This document shows positions 45,472 to 53,723 of a DNA stretch of 64,000 nt, in pieces (within the stretch, counting starts at the first letter, position 1; every line of letters starts with the position of its first letter). The position numbers and the translations under genes were made by a program. This DNA comes from Sphaerisporangium viridialbum (GTDB lineage Bacteria; Actinomycetota; Actinomycetes; Streptosporangiales; Streptosporangiaceae). The stretch lies in the NCBI RefSeq assembly GCF_049674955.1, contig NZ_CP187232.1:2418001-2482000 (forward strand), in the 5' to 3' direction. Under the pieces are notes generated by a model. The model was not told the origin of the DNA. It saw nothing but the letters and a program-made list of their open reading frames with translations, and ran no database searches.

Positions 45472-45816
45472 ATGAAATACATGATGCTGATCTACAGTGC
45501 CGCGACGAACGACGCGGCAGCCGCGGGCAGCTTCGAGGACTGGGTGACCTACGACAAGTCGGTGAAGGAAGCGGGCATCTGGGTCGCCGGAGACTCGCTG
45601 GCGGACCTCACCACCGCCACGACGGTCCGGGTCGGCCCGGCGGGTGATCGGACCGTCACGGACGGGCCGTTCGCCGAGACCCGCGAGATCCTCGGCGGCT
45701 TCTACGTCATCGACGTGCCGGACCTCGACGTCGCGCTCGACTGGGCAGCCCGTTGCCCCGGAGCGCGCGGCGGCGGCTCGGTCGTGGTGCGGCCGATCGC
45801 CGAGTTCGACGTCTGA
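45472..45816 (+). CDS. DGPF-domain (YCII-related) protein
   Basis: 114 residues, ATG at 45472 with AGGAG upstream. The small ferredoxin-like alpha/beta fold has KYMMLIYSAA at the start and the signature DGPFAETREILGGFYVIDV (DGPF at 64-67). Proteins of this type are the standard neighbours of ECF42 sigma factors and such a sigma gene follows after 42 bases. Their biochemical role is unsettled; they are thought to be part of, or targets of, the ECF42 response. Confidence 0.9.
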   Translation: MKYMMLIYSAATNDAAAAGSFEDWVTYDKSVKEAGIWVAGDSLADLTTATTVRVGPAGDRTVTDGPFAETREILGGFYVIDVPDLDVALDWAARCPGARGGGSVVVRPIAEFDV

Positions 45817-45858
45817 GAGCGATGAACGACTGGGCCGCCCAGTTCGAGGTCTGAGGCG

Positions 45859-47157
45859 ATGGACGAGCGGGCCGCCGGTGCGGGGACGCACGCCGGGTCC
45901 TCCGTGGACTCGTCCGTGGAGTCGATGTTCCGTGAGGAGCGTGGCCGGCTGCTCGCCTCCCTCGTCCGCCGCTTCGGCGACCTCGACCTGGCCGAGGAGG
46001 TCGCCTCCGAGGCCATCGAGGCGGCGCTGGTGCACTGGCCGGTCGAGGGCGTTCCGGCCAGGCCGGGGGCCTGGCTGCTGACGACGGCGCGGCGCAAGGC
46101 CGTCGACCGGCTGCGGCGGGACCAGGCGTACGCCGCCCGGCTCGCCATCCTGCAGGTGGAGGCGGACCGGGCCGCCCCGGCCCCACCCGCGGACGCGAAC
46201 AGCGATCTGCCCGACGAGCGGCTGCAACTGTTCTTCACGTGCGCCCACCCGGCTCTTCCCGCCGACGATCGCACGGCACTGACCCTGCGTTGCCTTGCCG
46301 GCCTGACGACGCCGGAGGTGGCGCGGGCGTTCCTCGTCCCGTCCGCGACGATGGCCCAGCGCATCGTACGGGCGAAGAAGAAGATCCGCGAGGCTCGCAT
46401 CCCGTTCCGCGTACCGGGTGCCGACGAGCTGCCGGAGCGCCTGCCGGGAGTGCTCCAGGTCATCTATTCAATCTTCACCGAGGGGTACGCGGCCAGCTCG
46501 GGCCCGGACCTGCAGCGCCTCGACCTCGCCGAGGAGGCCATCCGGCTGGCACGGATCCTGCGCCGGTTGCTGCCCGCCGAGCGGGAGGTCGCCGGGCTGC
46601 TCGCGCTGATGCTGCTGACCCACGCGCGACGCGACGCCCGTACCGGTGCGGATGGCGAGCTCGTGCTGCTCGATGACCAGGACCGCGGCCGCTGGGACCG
46701 CACGATGATCGAGGAGGGGGGCGACCTGGTGCTCGTCGCGCTGACCGGCGGCCCGCCCGGCCTGTACGGGGTTCAGGCCGCGATCGCCGCTCTGCACGAC
46801 GAGGCCGCGGACGTCGCGTCCACCGACTGGCCGCAGATCGTCGCGCTCTACGACGTGCTGCTCGCCATCGCGCCATCCCCGGTCGTCGCGCTGAACCGGG
46901 CGGCGGCGATGGCGATGCGGGACGGGCCGGAGGCGGGCCTGGCGCTGCTCGACGAACTGGCCGGCGAGCCGCGGCTCCGCGGTCACCACCCCTACCCGGC
47001 GGCCCGGGCGGAACTGCTGCGCCGGCTCGGACGGCTCCCGGAGGCCGCGGCGGCCTACCGGGAGGCGCTCGACCTGGTCGGCACGGAACCGGAAAGGGCG
47101 CACCTGCGGCGCAGGCTGGACGCGGTCGAGGGCTCGGACGGCACGGCCGGCAAGTGA
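45859..47157 (+). CDS. ECF42-type RNA polymerase sigma factor with long C-terminal extension
   Basis: 432 residues. Region 2 has FREERGRLLASLVRRFGDLD and LAEEVASEAIEAALVHWP; PGAWLLTTARRKAVDRLRRD follows. Region 4 includes LTLRCLAGLTTPEVARAFLV and TMAQRIVRAKKKIREA. About 230 further residues are helical and TPR-like (LPEAAAAYREALDLVGTEPERAHL), which is diagnostic of ECF42. The group has no anti-sigma factor; the extension itself regulates activity. It is paired with the DGPF gene. The stop of that gene and the start of this one are in two imperfect copies of an about 30-bp sequence. Confidence 0.92.
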   Translation: MDERAAGAGTHAGSSVDSSVESMFREERGRLLASLVRRFGDLDLAEEVASEAIEAALVHWPVEGVPARPGAWLLTTARRKAVDRLRRDQAYAARLAILQVEADRAAPAPPADANSDLPDERLQLFFTCAHPALPADDRTALTLRCLAGLTTPEVARAFLVPSATMAQRIVRAKKKIREARIPFRVPGADELPERLPGVLQVIYSIFTEGYAASSGPDLQRLDLAEEAIRLARILRRLLPAEREVAGLLALMLLTHARRDARTGADGELVLLDDQDRGRWDRTMIEEGGDLVLVALTGGPPGLYGVQAAIAALHDEAADVASTDWPQIVALYDVLLAIAPSPVVALNRAAAMAMRDGPEAGLALLDELAGEPRLRGHHPYPAARAELLRRLGRLPEAAAAYREALDLVGTEPERAHLRRRLDAVEGSDGTAGK

Positions 47158-47331
47158 CGCCGGGTTCACCACCTGACCAAGGGCCGTGAGGTCGGGTGAG
47201 TACCTACCGGCTTCCACGGGAATGCTGGACGGGCTGGAGGCCGCCTACCGATTTCGACGGCTCGTTGATGTTCACAATTGTTCGGGACTATGGCGTCTTT
47301 GACGAGATACTGCCGCAGCTACCGGTTGGTA

Positions 47332-47367
47332 TTGTCGCGTTGTGACAGGATCTGTCGTGTTGTCGCG
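47332..47367. promoter_or_regulatory. Candidate operator of the ROK regulator
   Basis: Direct repeats TTGTCGCG at 47332-47339 and 47360-47367 flank the palindrome GACAG-GAT-CTGTC (47344-47356), about 75-110 bp upstream of the ROK gene. Role inferred from position and symmetry only. Confidence 0.35.
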
Positions 47368-47439
47368 GTCGGCGTGGACGCTCTGGCGTGCCGTTGTGGC
47401 GGGCAACGATGACAACCCCGAGTCGTCAGGATCCCCACG

Positions 47440-48687
47440 ATGCTGAAAGCCGGTCCGTCCCAGGAAGAGATTCGCCAGCACAATCTCGGCACTCTGCTCC
47501 GGCACGTGCACCTGGGCGGCGCGGTCTCCCGTGCGGCGCTGGCCGACCGGATGGGTCTGAACCGCAGCACGATCAGAGCGCTCACCGCTGAGCTCACCTC
47601 CGCGGGCCTGGTCCGCGAGGAGCTCCCCAAGGAGACCGGCAAGGCGGGCCGGCCGTCGCTGGTGGTCCGGCCGGAGACCGACCGGGTGTACGTACTGGCC
47701 TTCGACATCCGCGTGGACCGGCTGGTCGCCGCCAGGGTCGGTCTGGGCGGAGTGATCTTGGACCGCAGGGAGGCGGTCCGCCCGCGCGCCGGGGTCGACC
47801 TCGACGACGTGGTGGGGGTGCTCGCCGGGTTCGCCCGCGAGATGCACCGCAATGCGCGTACGGACTCGGTGTGCGCCGGAGTCGGCGCGGCGTACTGCGG
47901 CATGATCAGGCCCGGTGACGGCATGGTGCGTTTCGGGCCGAACATGGGCTGGGTGGACCAGGCCTTCGGTGCCGAGCTCGGCGTCAGGCTGGGGCTCGGG
48001 CTGCCGGTCCTGGTAGGGAACGAGGCCCACCTGGGCGCGCTCGCCGAGCATGAACGCGGGGTCGGCATCGGCTTTCAGAACCTCATCTACCTGCACGGGG
48101 ATGTCGGCGTGGGCGGCGGGATCATCGTCGGCGGCAAGCTGCTGGACGGCGACGGCGGGTACGGCTGCGAGGTCGGGCACATGATGGTGAACCCGTACAA
48201 CGGGCGGCCGTGCGGGTGCGGCTCGCGAGGCTGCCTGGAGGCCGAGGTCGGCGAGCAGGCCCTGCTCGACGCCGCGGGCCGGTCCTCCGTCGAGCCGGCC
48301 GGTCGCGAGGGCGTACGGGCCGTCGTGGCCGCCGCCGACCGCGGCGACGCGGTGGCCAGGGATGCGCTGCGCCGCATCGGCGACTGGCTCGGCATCGGGG
48401 TGGCGAACCTCATCAACCTCTTCAACCCGGGCATGGTGATCTTCGGTGGGATGCTCCGTGAGGTCTACCCGGGCTCGGCGGCCCAGGTCCACAGCCGGGT
48501 GGAGGCCAACGTGCTGGTGATCTCACGGGAGAAGGTCCAGCTCCGTACCTCGGCCCTCGGCGACGACGCCACCCTGATCGGCGCCGCCGAACTCGCCTTC
48601 TCCAAACTACTGACCAGCCCCCTGGAAGTACTCGCCCACATGACGACACACCAGACCGCACACCGCCGGCAAGCTCTGGCCCGCTGA
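47440..48687 (+). CDS. ROK-family transcriptional repressor (NagC/XylR type)
   Basis: 415 residues. The N-terminal winged helix (about 12-70) has NLGTLLRHVHLGGAVSRAAL and MGLNRSTIRALTAELTSAGL. The ROK sugar-binding/ATPase-like part follows, with GVGGGIIVGG and the zinc motif CGCGSRGCLE. Unlike the kinase at 681, it carries the DNA-binding domain and so is a sugar-responsive repressor. No sugar genes lie immediately next to it, so the regulon is elsewhere or is itself. Start chosen at 47440; no better upstream start is in frame. Confidence 0.9.
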   Translation: MLKAGPSQEEIRQHNLGTLLRHVHLGGAVSRAALADRMGLNRSTIRALTAELTSAGLVREELPKETGKAGRPSLVVRPETDRVYVLAFDIRVDRLVAARVGLGGVILDRREAVRPRAGVDLDDVVGVLAGFAREMHRNARTDSVCAGVGAAYCGMIRPGDGMVRFGPNMGWVDQAFGAELGVRLGLGLPVLVGNEAHLGALAEHERGVGIGFQNLIYLHGDVGVGGGIIVGGKLLDGDGGYGCEVGHMMVNPYNGRPCGCGSRGCLEAEVGEQALLDAAGRSSVEPAGREGVRAVVAAADRGDAVARDALRRIGDWLGIGVANLINLFNPGMVIFGGMLREVYPGSAAQVHSRVEANVLVISREKVQLRTSALGDDATLIGAAELAFSKLLTSPLEVLAHMTTHQTAHRRQALAR

Positions 48688-49098
48688 AACCACCGCTCTG
48701 TGAGCGGGCCGACTTGCCAACGCTGCCGACCTGGCGGTGCCGCCGGATAGTGCGCCGGGCCGCAAGGGAGAAGTCGGCCGCCGAGAAGTCCGGGCCGTAC
48801 CGCATTAGCAGCCAATCCTTGGGATCGGCGCATTGGATGTTCCAACCGGTGTAGACGCTGGTCGGCCCGAACGCCACCGTCACCCCTTGTCCCACGAACT
48901 CGTGGGTCTCCGCATGGATCAGCGACACCCGCCCCAGGGCCGCGCTGACCGGAGGCTACCCTCGGCGACGGTGACCGTCTCGCCCGCTCTGTACGAGGCC
49001 ACCGACCACGGGAGACGAAGGTGACCTCAGACGGTCGTGGATTTTCGCGAGCGGCTACGCCCCCGTCAGATGCGGAGATCCCGGGGCACCGATGGAGG
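48688..49098. other. Gap with a possible unknown coding fragment
   Basis: About 410 bases. On the minus strand near 48930-48690 an open frame begins SLIHAETHEFVGQGVTVAFG, with GWNIQCADPKDWLL further on. It looks protein-like for about 60 residues and then runs into the ROK gene in antisense. It may be the relic of a gene; I do not recognise it. Confidence 0.35.
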
Positions 49099-49908
49099 TC
49101 AGCGGATGAGGCCGACTCCGCTGAAACCGTCGACGCCGGGGAGCGCGGGAAGGCTGGGCTCGTCCGCCTCCGGACGCCAGTCGTCGGTGGACACCAGGCC
49201 GGGCTCGACGAGCTCGAAGTCGTCGAAGAAACGCTGGATCTGCGCGCGTGACCGGGGGGTCGCCGAGCCTGCGGAGGTCCGGGTGTAGAGCTCACGGCCG
49301 GCGCGGATCTTGTCCTCCTCGAGGTCGCCGAAGGACAGGTGGCTGATCGCCATCGCGCTTCCGGGGGCGAGCCGGTCGCCCAGCGTCTTGACGATCCGCT
49401 CGGCGACGTCGTCCTCGGGGATGAAGTGGAGTACGGCGAGCAGGAGCAGGCCGACCGGCCGGTCGAAGTCGATGTGCGCGCTGACGCGCGGATCGTCGAG
49501 GACGGCCTCGGGCTGCCTCAGGTCGCCGTCCAGCACGATGGTCTGCCGGTTGTCCGCGAGCAGGGCACGCCCGTGGGTGAGCACGATGGGATCGTTGTCG
49601 ATGTAGACGATCCGGGATTCGGGGGCGACGCGCAGCGCCACCTGGTGGACGTTCTCCTGGGTGGGCAGGCCCGCCCCGATGTCGAGGAACTGGCGGATTC
49701 CCGTCTCGGCCATGAAGCGGACGGCGCGGCTGAGGAACCGCCGGTTGGAGCGGACGCCTTCCCTGACATTGGGCGTCAGCTCGGAGATCTTCTCGGCCGC
49801 CGCCCGGTCGGAGGCGAAGTTGTCCTTGCCGCCGAGAAGATAGTCGTAGATCCGGGCAACGCTCGGAACCGTCGGGTCGATCCCCGGCGATACCTGTTCC
49901 ATGTCCAT
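49099..49908 (-). CDS. SAM-dependent methyltransferase, DUF574 family
   Basis: 269 residues. The family marks of the abundant actinomycete DUF574 (Methyltransf_19) group are present: PSVARIYDYLLGGKDNFASD, NRRFLSRAVRFMAETGIRQF and LDIGAGLPTQENVHQVA, with VYIDNDPIVLTHGRALL and LLLAVLHFIPEDD. Targets of these enzymes are generally unknown. It is single and convergent with the ROK gene. ATG at 49908 or 49902. Confidence 0.9.
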   Translation of the reverse strand: MDMEQVSPGIDPTVPSVARIYDYLLGGKDNFASDRAAAEKISELTPNVREGVRSNRRFLSRAVRFMAETGIRQFLDIGAGLPTQENVHQVALRVAPESRIVYIDNDPIVLTHGRALLADNRQTIVLDGDLRQPEAVLDDPRVSAHIDFDRPVGLLLLAVLHFIPEDDVAERIVKTLGDRLAPGSAMAISHLSFGDLEEDKIRAGRELYTRTSAGSATPRSRAQIQRFFDDFELVEPGLVSTDDWRPEADEPSLPALPGVDGFSGVGLIR

Positions 49909-50439
49909 CCGCCCACCCTTACATGCGTTCTGTTGATCTTAAGGTATCCGATGGGCACCCCAGGTTGGAGGCCTGAATGACCAGCCGAGTGACAACGCCC
50001 TCGTGCAAGCCTCACCGGGTGGGCCTGGCGCTGTCGCGGAGCCGCGCGATCGCATGGCTCGGAGCGGAGGCGGTGGTATTTCGCTGGACCAATCTGACCC
50101 GCCGGAAATTCGGGTGTGCCGGCTCGCATTGATCTGTAGCGTTGCGTTTAGTTCGGCGGGCCGGGAGTGGGTACGGATCGAAGGACATCGGTTATCTCGT
50201 TGAATCAGATCCGCCGGTGTCCGTTCACATATCCGTGCCGCCTCAAGGCCCGCTCGCCGAGAACGCCGGCGTGCTGTTCGAGGCCGTCGCCGAGGACGGC
50301 CCGCGGGTCGTCTCGCTTCCATGGAAACACCTGCGGACCTGCAATGATGCATGGCTGTGTGACCGCGGCGGCTGGCTTGGCCGTGCGCCGGCCTTGGGTG
50401 AGTTGACCTTGGCGCCGTTCGCCGGACACAGTCGTGCGC
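49909..50439. other. Gene-poor region
   Basis: About 530 bases with lower GC than usual near 50100-50240. A short plus-strand frame (ISVPPQGPLAENAGVLFE onward) is open, but has no start site or domain that I can name. No RNA gene or repeat is seen. Confidence 0.35.
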
Positions 50440-51285
50440 ATGCCCCTCGAAGAAGGCCCAGAGAATCCCGGTGCGCGCTGGAAGCGGCCGGCGGTGCTGG
50501 CCATCGTGGCGGTCGTGGTGATCCTGCTTGCCGGGCTCGGCGCTGGGGTGTGGGTCCTCCGCCGCCCACCGGCCGAGCCTTTGCCGCCGCCCGACGTCCC
50601 GTGGCCGACGACGGGGGAAGCGTCGGTGTTTCTGTGCGGGAGTGACAGCGTGCAGGACAACTGCGGCGAGCGTGCGATCACGGCCGCGCAGCGCCTGACG
50701 GTCGAACGCACCCTCCGGGGCCTGCCCGAGGTGTCCGCCGTGCGGTTCCGGTCGCGTGCGGAGGCGCTCAAAGACTTCAAGGAGGACCCGGGCCTGAGCG
50801 CCCCGCTCCCCACTGGGATCCGCGAATCCGATATGCCGGAATCGTTCGTGGTGGACCTGACCGCGACGGGCGACTTCCAGCGGAAGGTGGAGGCGCTGCC
50901 CGGAGTCTCGGGCGTCTACATGGGCGGGACGAGCTTCTGGGCCGGCAAGACCGATGTGGTCATCCGGCTCTGCCCGCAGGACCCTCAGGAGAGGGACTCG
51001 CGGTGCGTCGGGCGCGGCGCGGCCGGCGCGGCCGAGAAGGCCGCCGTCTACCGGGTCCTTCGCGCCCTGGACGGTGTCGGGGCGATCTACCTGGAGGATC
51101 GTGGGCACGCCACGAAGGACGCCTACTGGACGACGTTCGCCAAGTCGTCGGACACCACAAAGCCCCTCGCGTACATCTCGGAGTCCTTTCATCTGGTCCT
51201 CGACGCTCCCGAGGCCGTCGACCGCGTCAGGCGCGCAGTCGGTGAGCTCCCCGGTGTGAACAGCGTCGGGAAAGAGCTCTCCTGA
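50440..51285 (+). CDS. Membrane-anchored protein with FtsX-like extracellular domains
   Basis: 281 residues from the ATG at 50440; a GTG at 50434 is an alternative. One N-terminal membrane helix (about 17-41, AVLAIVAVVVILLAGLGAGV), a Pro-rich stalk, then two copies of the FtsX extracellular domain pattern. Copy one: VFLCG...VERTLRGLPEVSAVRFRSRAEALKDFKE and ending VEALPGVSGVYM. Copy two: VVIRLCPQD...VYRVLRALDGVGAIYLEDRGHA and ending VGELPGVNSVGKEL. FtsX permease helices and FtsE are absent. In FtsX this domain activates peptidoglycan hydrolases, so a role in the cell wall is possible. Confidence 0.75.
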   Translation: MPLEEGPENPGARWKRPAVLAIVAVVVILLAGLGAGVWVLRRPPAEPLPPPDVPWPTTGEASVFLCGSDSVQDNCGERAITAAQRLTVERTLRGLPEVSAVRFRSRAEALKDFKEDPGLSAPLPTGIRESDMPESFVVDLTATGDFQRKVEALPGVSGVYMGGTSFWAGKTDVVIRLCPQDPQERDSRCVGRGAAGAAEKAAVYRVLRALDGVGAIYLEDRGHATKDAYWTTFAKSSDTTKPLAYISESFHLVLDAPEAVDRVRRAVGELPGVNSVGKELS

Positions 51286-51374
51286 CTGGAGGCCGCCCGT
51301 CAGCGGCGCGGACGATGAGGCGGGGGCGGCCGGACGGGGAAAGGGTCAATGCCCGCTGATGTAGCGGTGGCGGG

Positions 51375-52244
51375 TCAGGTGACGGCTTGTGGGTGGGCCG
51401 TCCAGGTGTTGCAGGTGCGGGGATTGGCGGACCTGTAGCCTCGTTCGAGCCATTTGAGCTGGGTCGAGAGCCGGCCGTGGTCGCGTACCCAGCTCGCCGG
51501 GAGCGTCCCGTAGTACCAGGAGCGGAACTCCCACCAGGCGGGCATCTCATCGCCCATCGCCTTGATCGCGACACCCGCGAAGCACTCGGCCTGGAGTTCG
51601 AGCCGCCTGCTCAGGAGGTCCTTCTTGCCCTTCGACTTGGTTCCGATCACCTCGTCCCACATGTAGTCGCTGATGTTCGTCATGTTCTGGAGGTGGTGGC
51701 CGTACTCGTGGGCGGTCACCTCCGCCACCCAGGACGCGCCGCTCGGCTGGAGCTCGGCGCGCTCGACGAGGACGTAGTACGTCCTGGTCTCGTCGCAGTA
51801 CGTGCCGCCGGCCCCCTTGGAGGGCATGAGCCCGCAGTCGCGATCCTTCACGCGGTGGCGCACGAACTTGCGCTTGGGCGGGGTGAAGTAGATGCGCGTG
51901 CGCTCGAACTCGCGCGCCCAGATCCGGTCGAGGCAGGACGAGACCGCCCCGAGGTAGCGCTTCATGGACGCCCAGTCGCCGGCCCTGATGGCGGGGATCC
52001 GGCAGCTCGCCTTCGCCCGCGGCGCGGTGTAGAGCCGGCTCTTCACCGCGGCGGTGCGGTCGTACGGCAGCGGCAGCGTCTTCGAGGCGGACCTCGACGG
52101 CGACGGCGACGGTGAGGTCGACGGCGAGACCAGCGGCGTCGCGGACCACTGTGGCACCGCCATGGGGATCGGGTCGGGCTGGGGCTCCGTCGTGCACGCG
52201 GCCGTGAAGGCGCAGACCAGCAGCAGCGGGAGGAGACGGCGCAT
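51375..52244 (-). CDS. Lipoprotein neutral zinc metallopeptidase
   Basis: 289 residues. Lipobox ending FTAAC (Cys17), a Ser/Pro tether (35-55), then the catalytic domain. The HExxH motif is HEYGHHLQ (His179, Glu180, His183), and Glu220 in LELQAECFAG is the likely third ligand, as in the YpfJ/neutral zinc metallopeptidase family. Cys81, Cys104, Cys137 and Cys150 could form disulfides, fitting an extracytoplasmic site. Substrate unknown. Divergent from the GCS2-like gene. Confidence 0.88.
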   Translation of the reverse strand: MRRLLPLLLVCAFTAACTTEPQPDPIPMAVPQWSATPLVSPSTSPSPSPSRSASKTLPLPYDRTAAVKSRLYTAPRAKASCRIPAIRAGDWASMKRYLGAVSSCLDRIWAREFERTRIYFTPPKRKFVRHRVKDRDCGLMPSKGAGGTYCDETRTYYVLVERAELQPSGASWVAEVTAHEYGHHLQNMTNISDYMWDEVIGTKSKGKKDLLSRRLELQAECFAGVAIKAMGDEMPAWWEFRSWYYGTLPASWVRDHGRLSTQLKWLERGYRSANPRTCNTWTAHPQAVT

Positions 52245-52465
52245 GATCGTGGAGCTTATGCACCGCTTATTACGAATCGGGCACTCATGGTGGAATATCC
52301 GGTAGTTGGGCTTCTTCCAGGATGCTCTTCCGGGTGAAATGCCGTTTCACGCCTGCGAATCGCGGATGCGCCTGGGTAACGTGGCGTGGTTGAGAAGCGG
52401 GCCGCCAAGTGTCGTCCATGACGCGGACGCTGACAAGGGGCGATCTTTCCAAGGTGGGAGTCGGG

Positions 52466-53626
52466 ATGACGGCGATCGTGGACGAAGCACAGCCGCTACC
52501 TTTCGATGCGGTCTGCCCGCTGATGGGGGTGGAAGAGGAGTACCTGGTCGTGAACCCGGCCACGCGGGAGGTCGCGCCGAGGGCGGCCTCGATCGTGCGG
52601 CGCGCGGAGGCGGAGCTGGGCGACCAGGTCTGCACCGAGATCACCCGCTTCCAGGTGGAGGCCAAGACGACGCCGTGCGCCGACGTCTCGGAGCTGGAGG
52701 GCCAGCTTCGGCGGATGCGGTCGGTGGTGGCCGCCGCGGCCCGCGCGGAAGGGCTCGCCGTGGTCGCCTCAGGCACTCCCGTGCTGGGCGACGTGGTCCC
52801 GCCGCCGATCACCGACCATCCCCGTTACGGGGTCGGCATCGCCAACTACCGCGGGCTGCACGACGAGCAGAGCATCTGCGCCGGCCACGTCCACGTGCAC
52901 CTGCCGGACCGGGAGCGGGCCGTGCTGGTGAGCAACCACCTGCGCCCGTGGCTGCCGGTGCTGATCGCGATGATGGCCAACTCGCCGTACTGGGCCGGTC
53001 GCGACACCGGATACGCGAGCTGGCGCACGCTGTGCTGGGGCAAGTGGCCGGTGGCGGGGCCGCCGCCGTACTTCGGCTCGCTGAGCGAGTACGACGAGCT
53101 GGTCGGCGTGCTCACCGACTCGGGGGCCCTGGTGGATCCCGGGACGATCTTCTGGGACGTACGGCCGTCGGCGCGGCTGCCCACGCTGGAGGTCCGGGTG
53201 ACCGACGTGCCCGCCACCGCCGAGGAGTCCGCGCTGCTCGCGGCCGTCGTGCGCGCCCTGGTGGTGGTGTCGCTGGAGCGGGTCGAGCGCGGCGATCCGG
53301 GTACGCCCGTGTCGGCCGAGCGGCTGCGGGTGGCGTACTGGCGGGCGGCCCGCGACGGCCTGGACGGGCACGGCGTCGACCCGGTGGCCGGCGAGCTGCG
53401 GCCGGCCGGTGACCTGCTCTCGGGGCTGCTTCGGCACATCCGTCCCGCCCTGGAGGAGGCCGGCGACCTCGACATGGTGACGCGGCGGCTGCGGCGGCTC
53501 CGCGTCGCCGGCACCGGGGCGGCACGCCAGCGCGCCGCCCACGACCGGCGCGGGCGGGCCGCCGACGTCGTCGACCACCTGGTGGCGCACCTGGTCGCCC
53601 CGGACGGTTCGGGCGAGGTCGTCTGA
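52466..53626 (+). CDS. Glutamate-cysteine ligase-like (GCS2/YbdK) carboxylate-amine ligase
   Basis: 386 residues from the ATG at 52466, with GGTGGGAG upstream; upstream in-frame starts (52409, 52418) are less likely. The GCS2 fold has MGVEEEYLVVN with the nucleotide/metal glutamates, EITRFQVEAKTTP, ICAGHVHVHLPD and PTLEVRVTDVPAT. YbdK-type enzymes join glutamate to an amine or cysteine; in actinomycetes some supply gamma-glutamylcysteine for ergothioneine-type pathways. Substrate open. The stop codon is inside a 33-bp repeat array. Confidence 0.88.
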   Translation: MTAIVDEAQPLPFDAVCPLMGVEEEYLVVNPATREVAPRAASIVRRAEAELGDQVCTEITRFQVEAKTTPCADVSELEGQLRRMRSVVAAAARAEGLAVVASGTPVLGDVVPPPITDHPRYGVGIANYRGLHDEQSICAGHVHVHLPDRERAVLVSNHLRPWLPVLIAMMANSPYWAGRDTGYASWRTLCWGKWPVAGPPPYFGSLSEYDELVGVLTDSGALVDPGTIFWDVRPSARLPTLEVRVTDVPATAEESALLAAVVRALVVVSLERVERGDPGTPVSAERLRVAYWRAARDGLDGHGVDPVAGELRPAGDLLSGLLRHIRPALEEAGDLDMVTRRLRRLRVAGTGAARQRAAHDRRGRAADVVDHLVAHLVAPDGSGEVV

Positions 53627-53723
53627 CGCGCTCCCGCGAGCTCAGGCGGGCTCGTCCGACGCGCTCCAGCGAGCTCAGGCGGGCTTGTCCGACGGGCTCC
53701 CGCCGGCTCAGGCGGGGTCGTCC
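53625..53723. repeat. 33-bp tandem repeat, three copies
   Basis: Three head-to-tail copies starting GACGCGCTCC, each with a few changes. The first starts inside the stop codon of the ligase gene and the third covers the end of the flavoprotein gene (53708). The 33-bp unit keeps reading frame. Confidence 0.85.

Noticed and set aside
48734..48928. Unknown protein-like frame as a full gene
   Set aside because: No ribosome-binding site, no homology I can name, and it ends only inside the ROK gene; recorded as a possible relic.
53625..53723. CRISPR array
   Set aside because: The copies are contiguous with no spacers; it is a simple tandem repeat. The same holds for 32032-32067 and 44007-44132.
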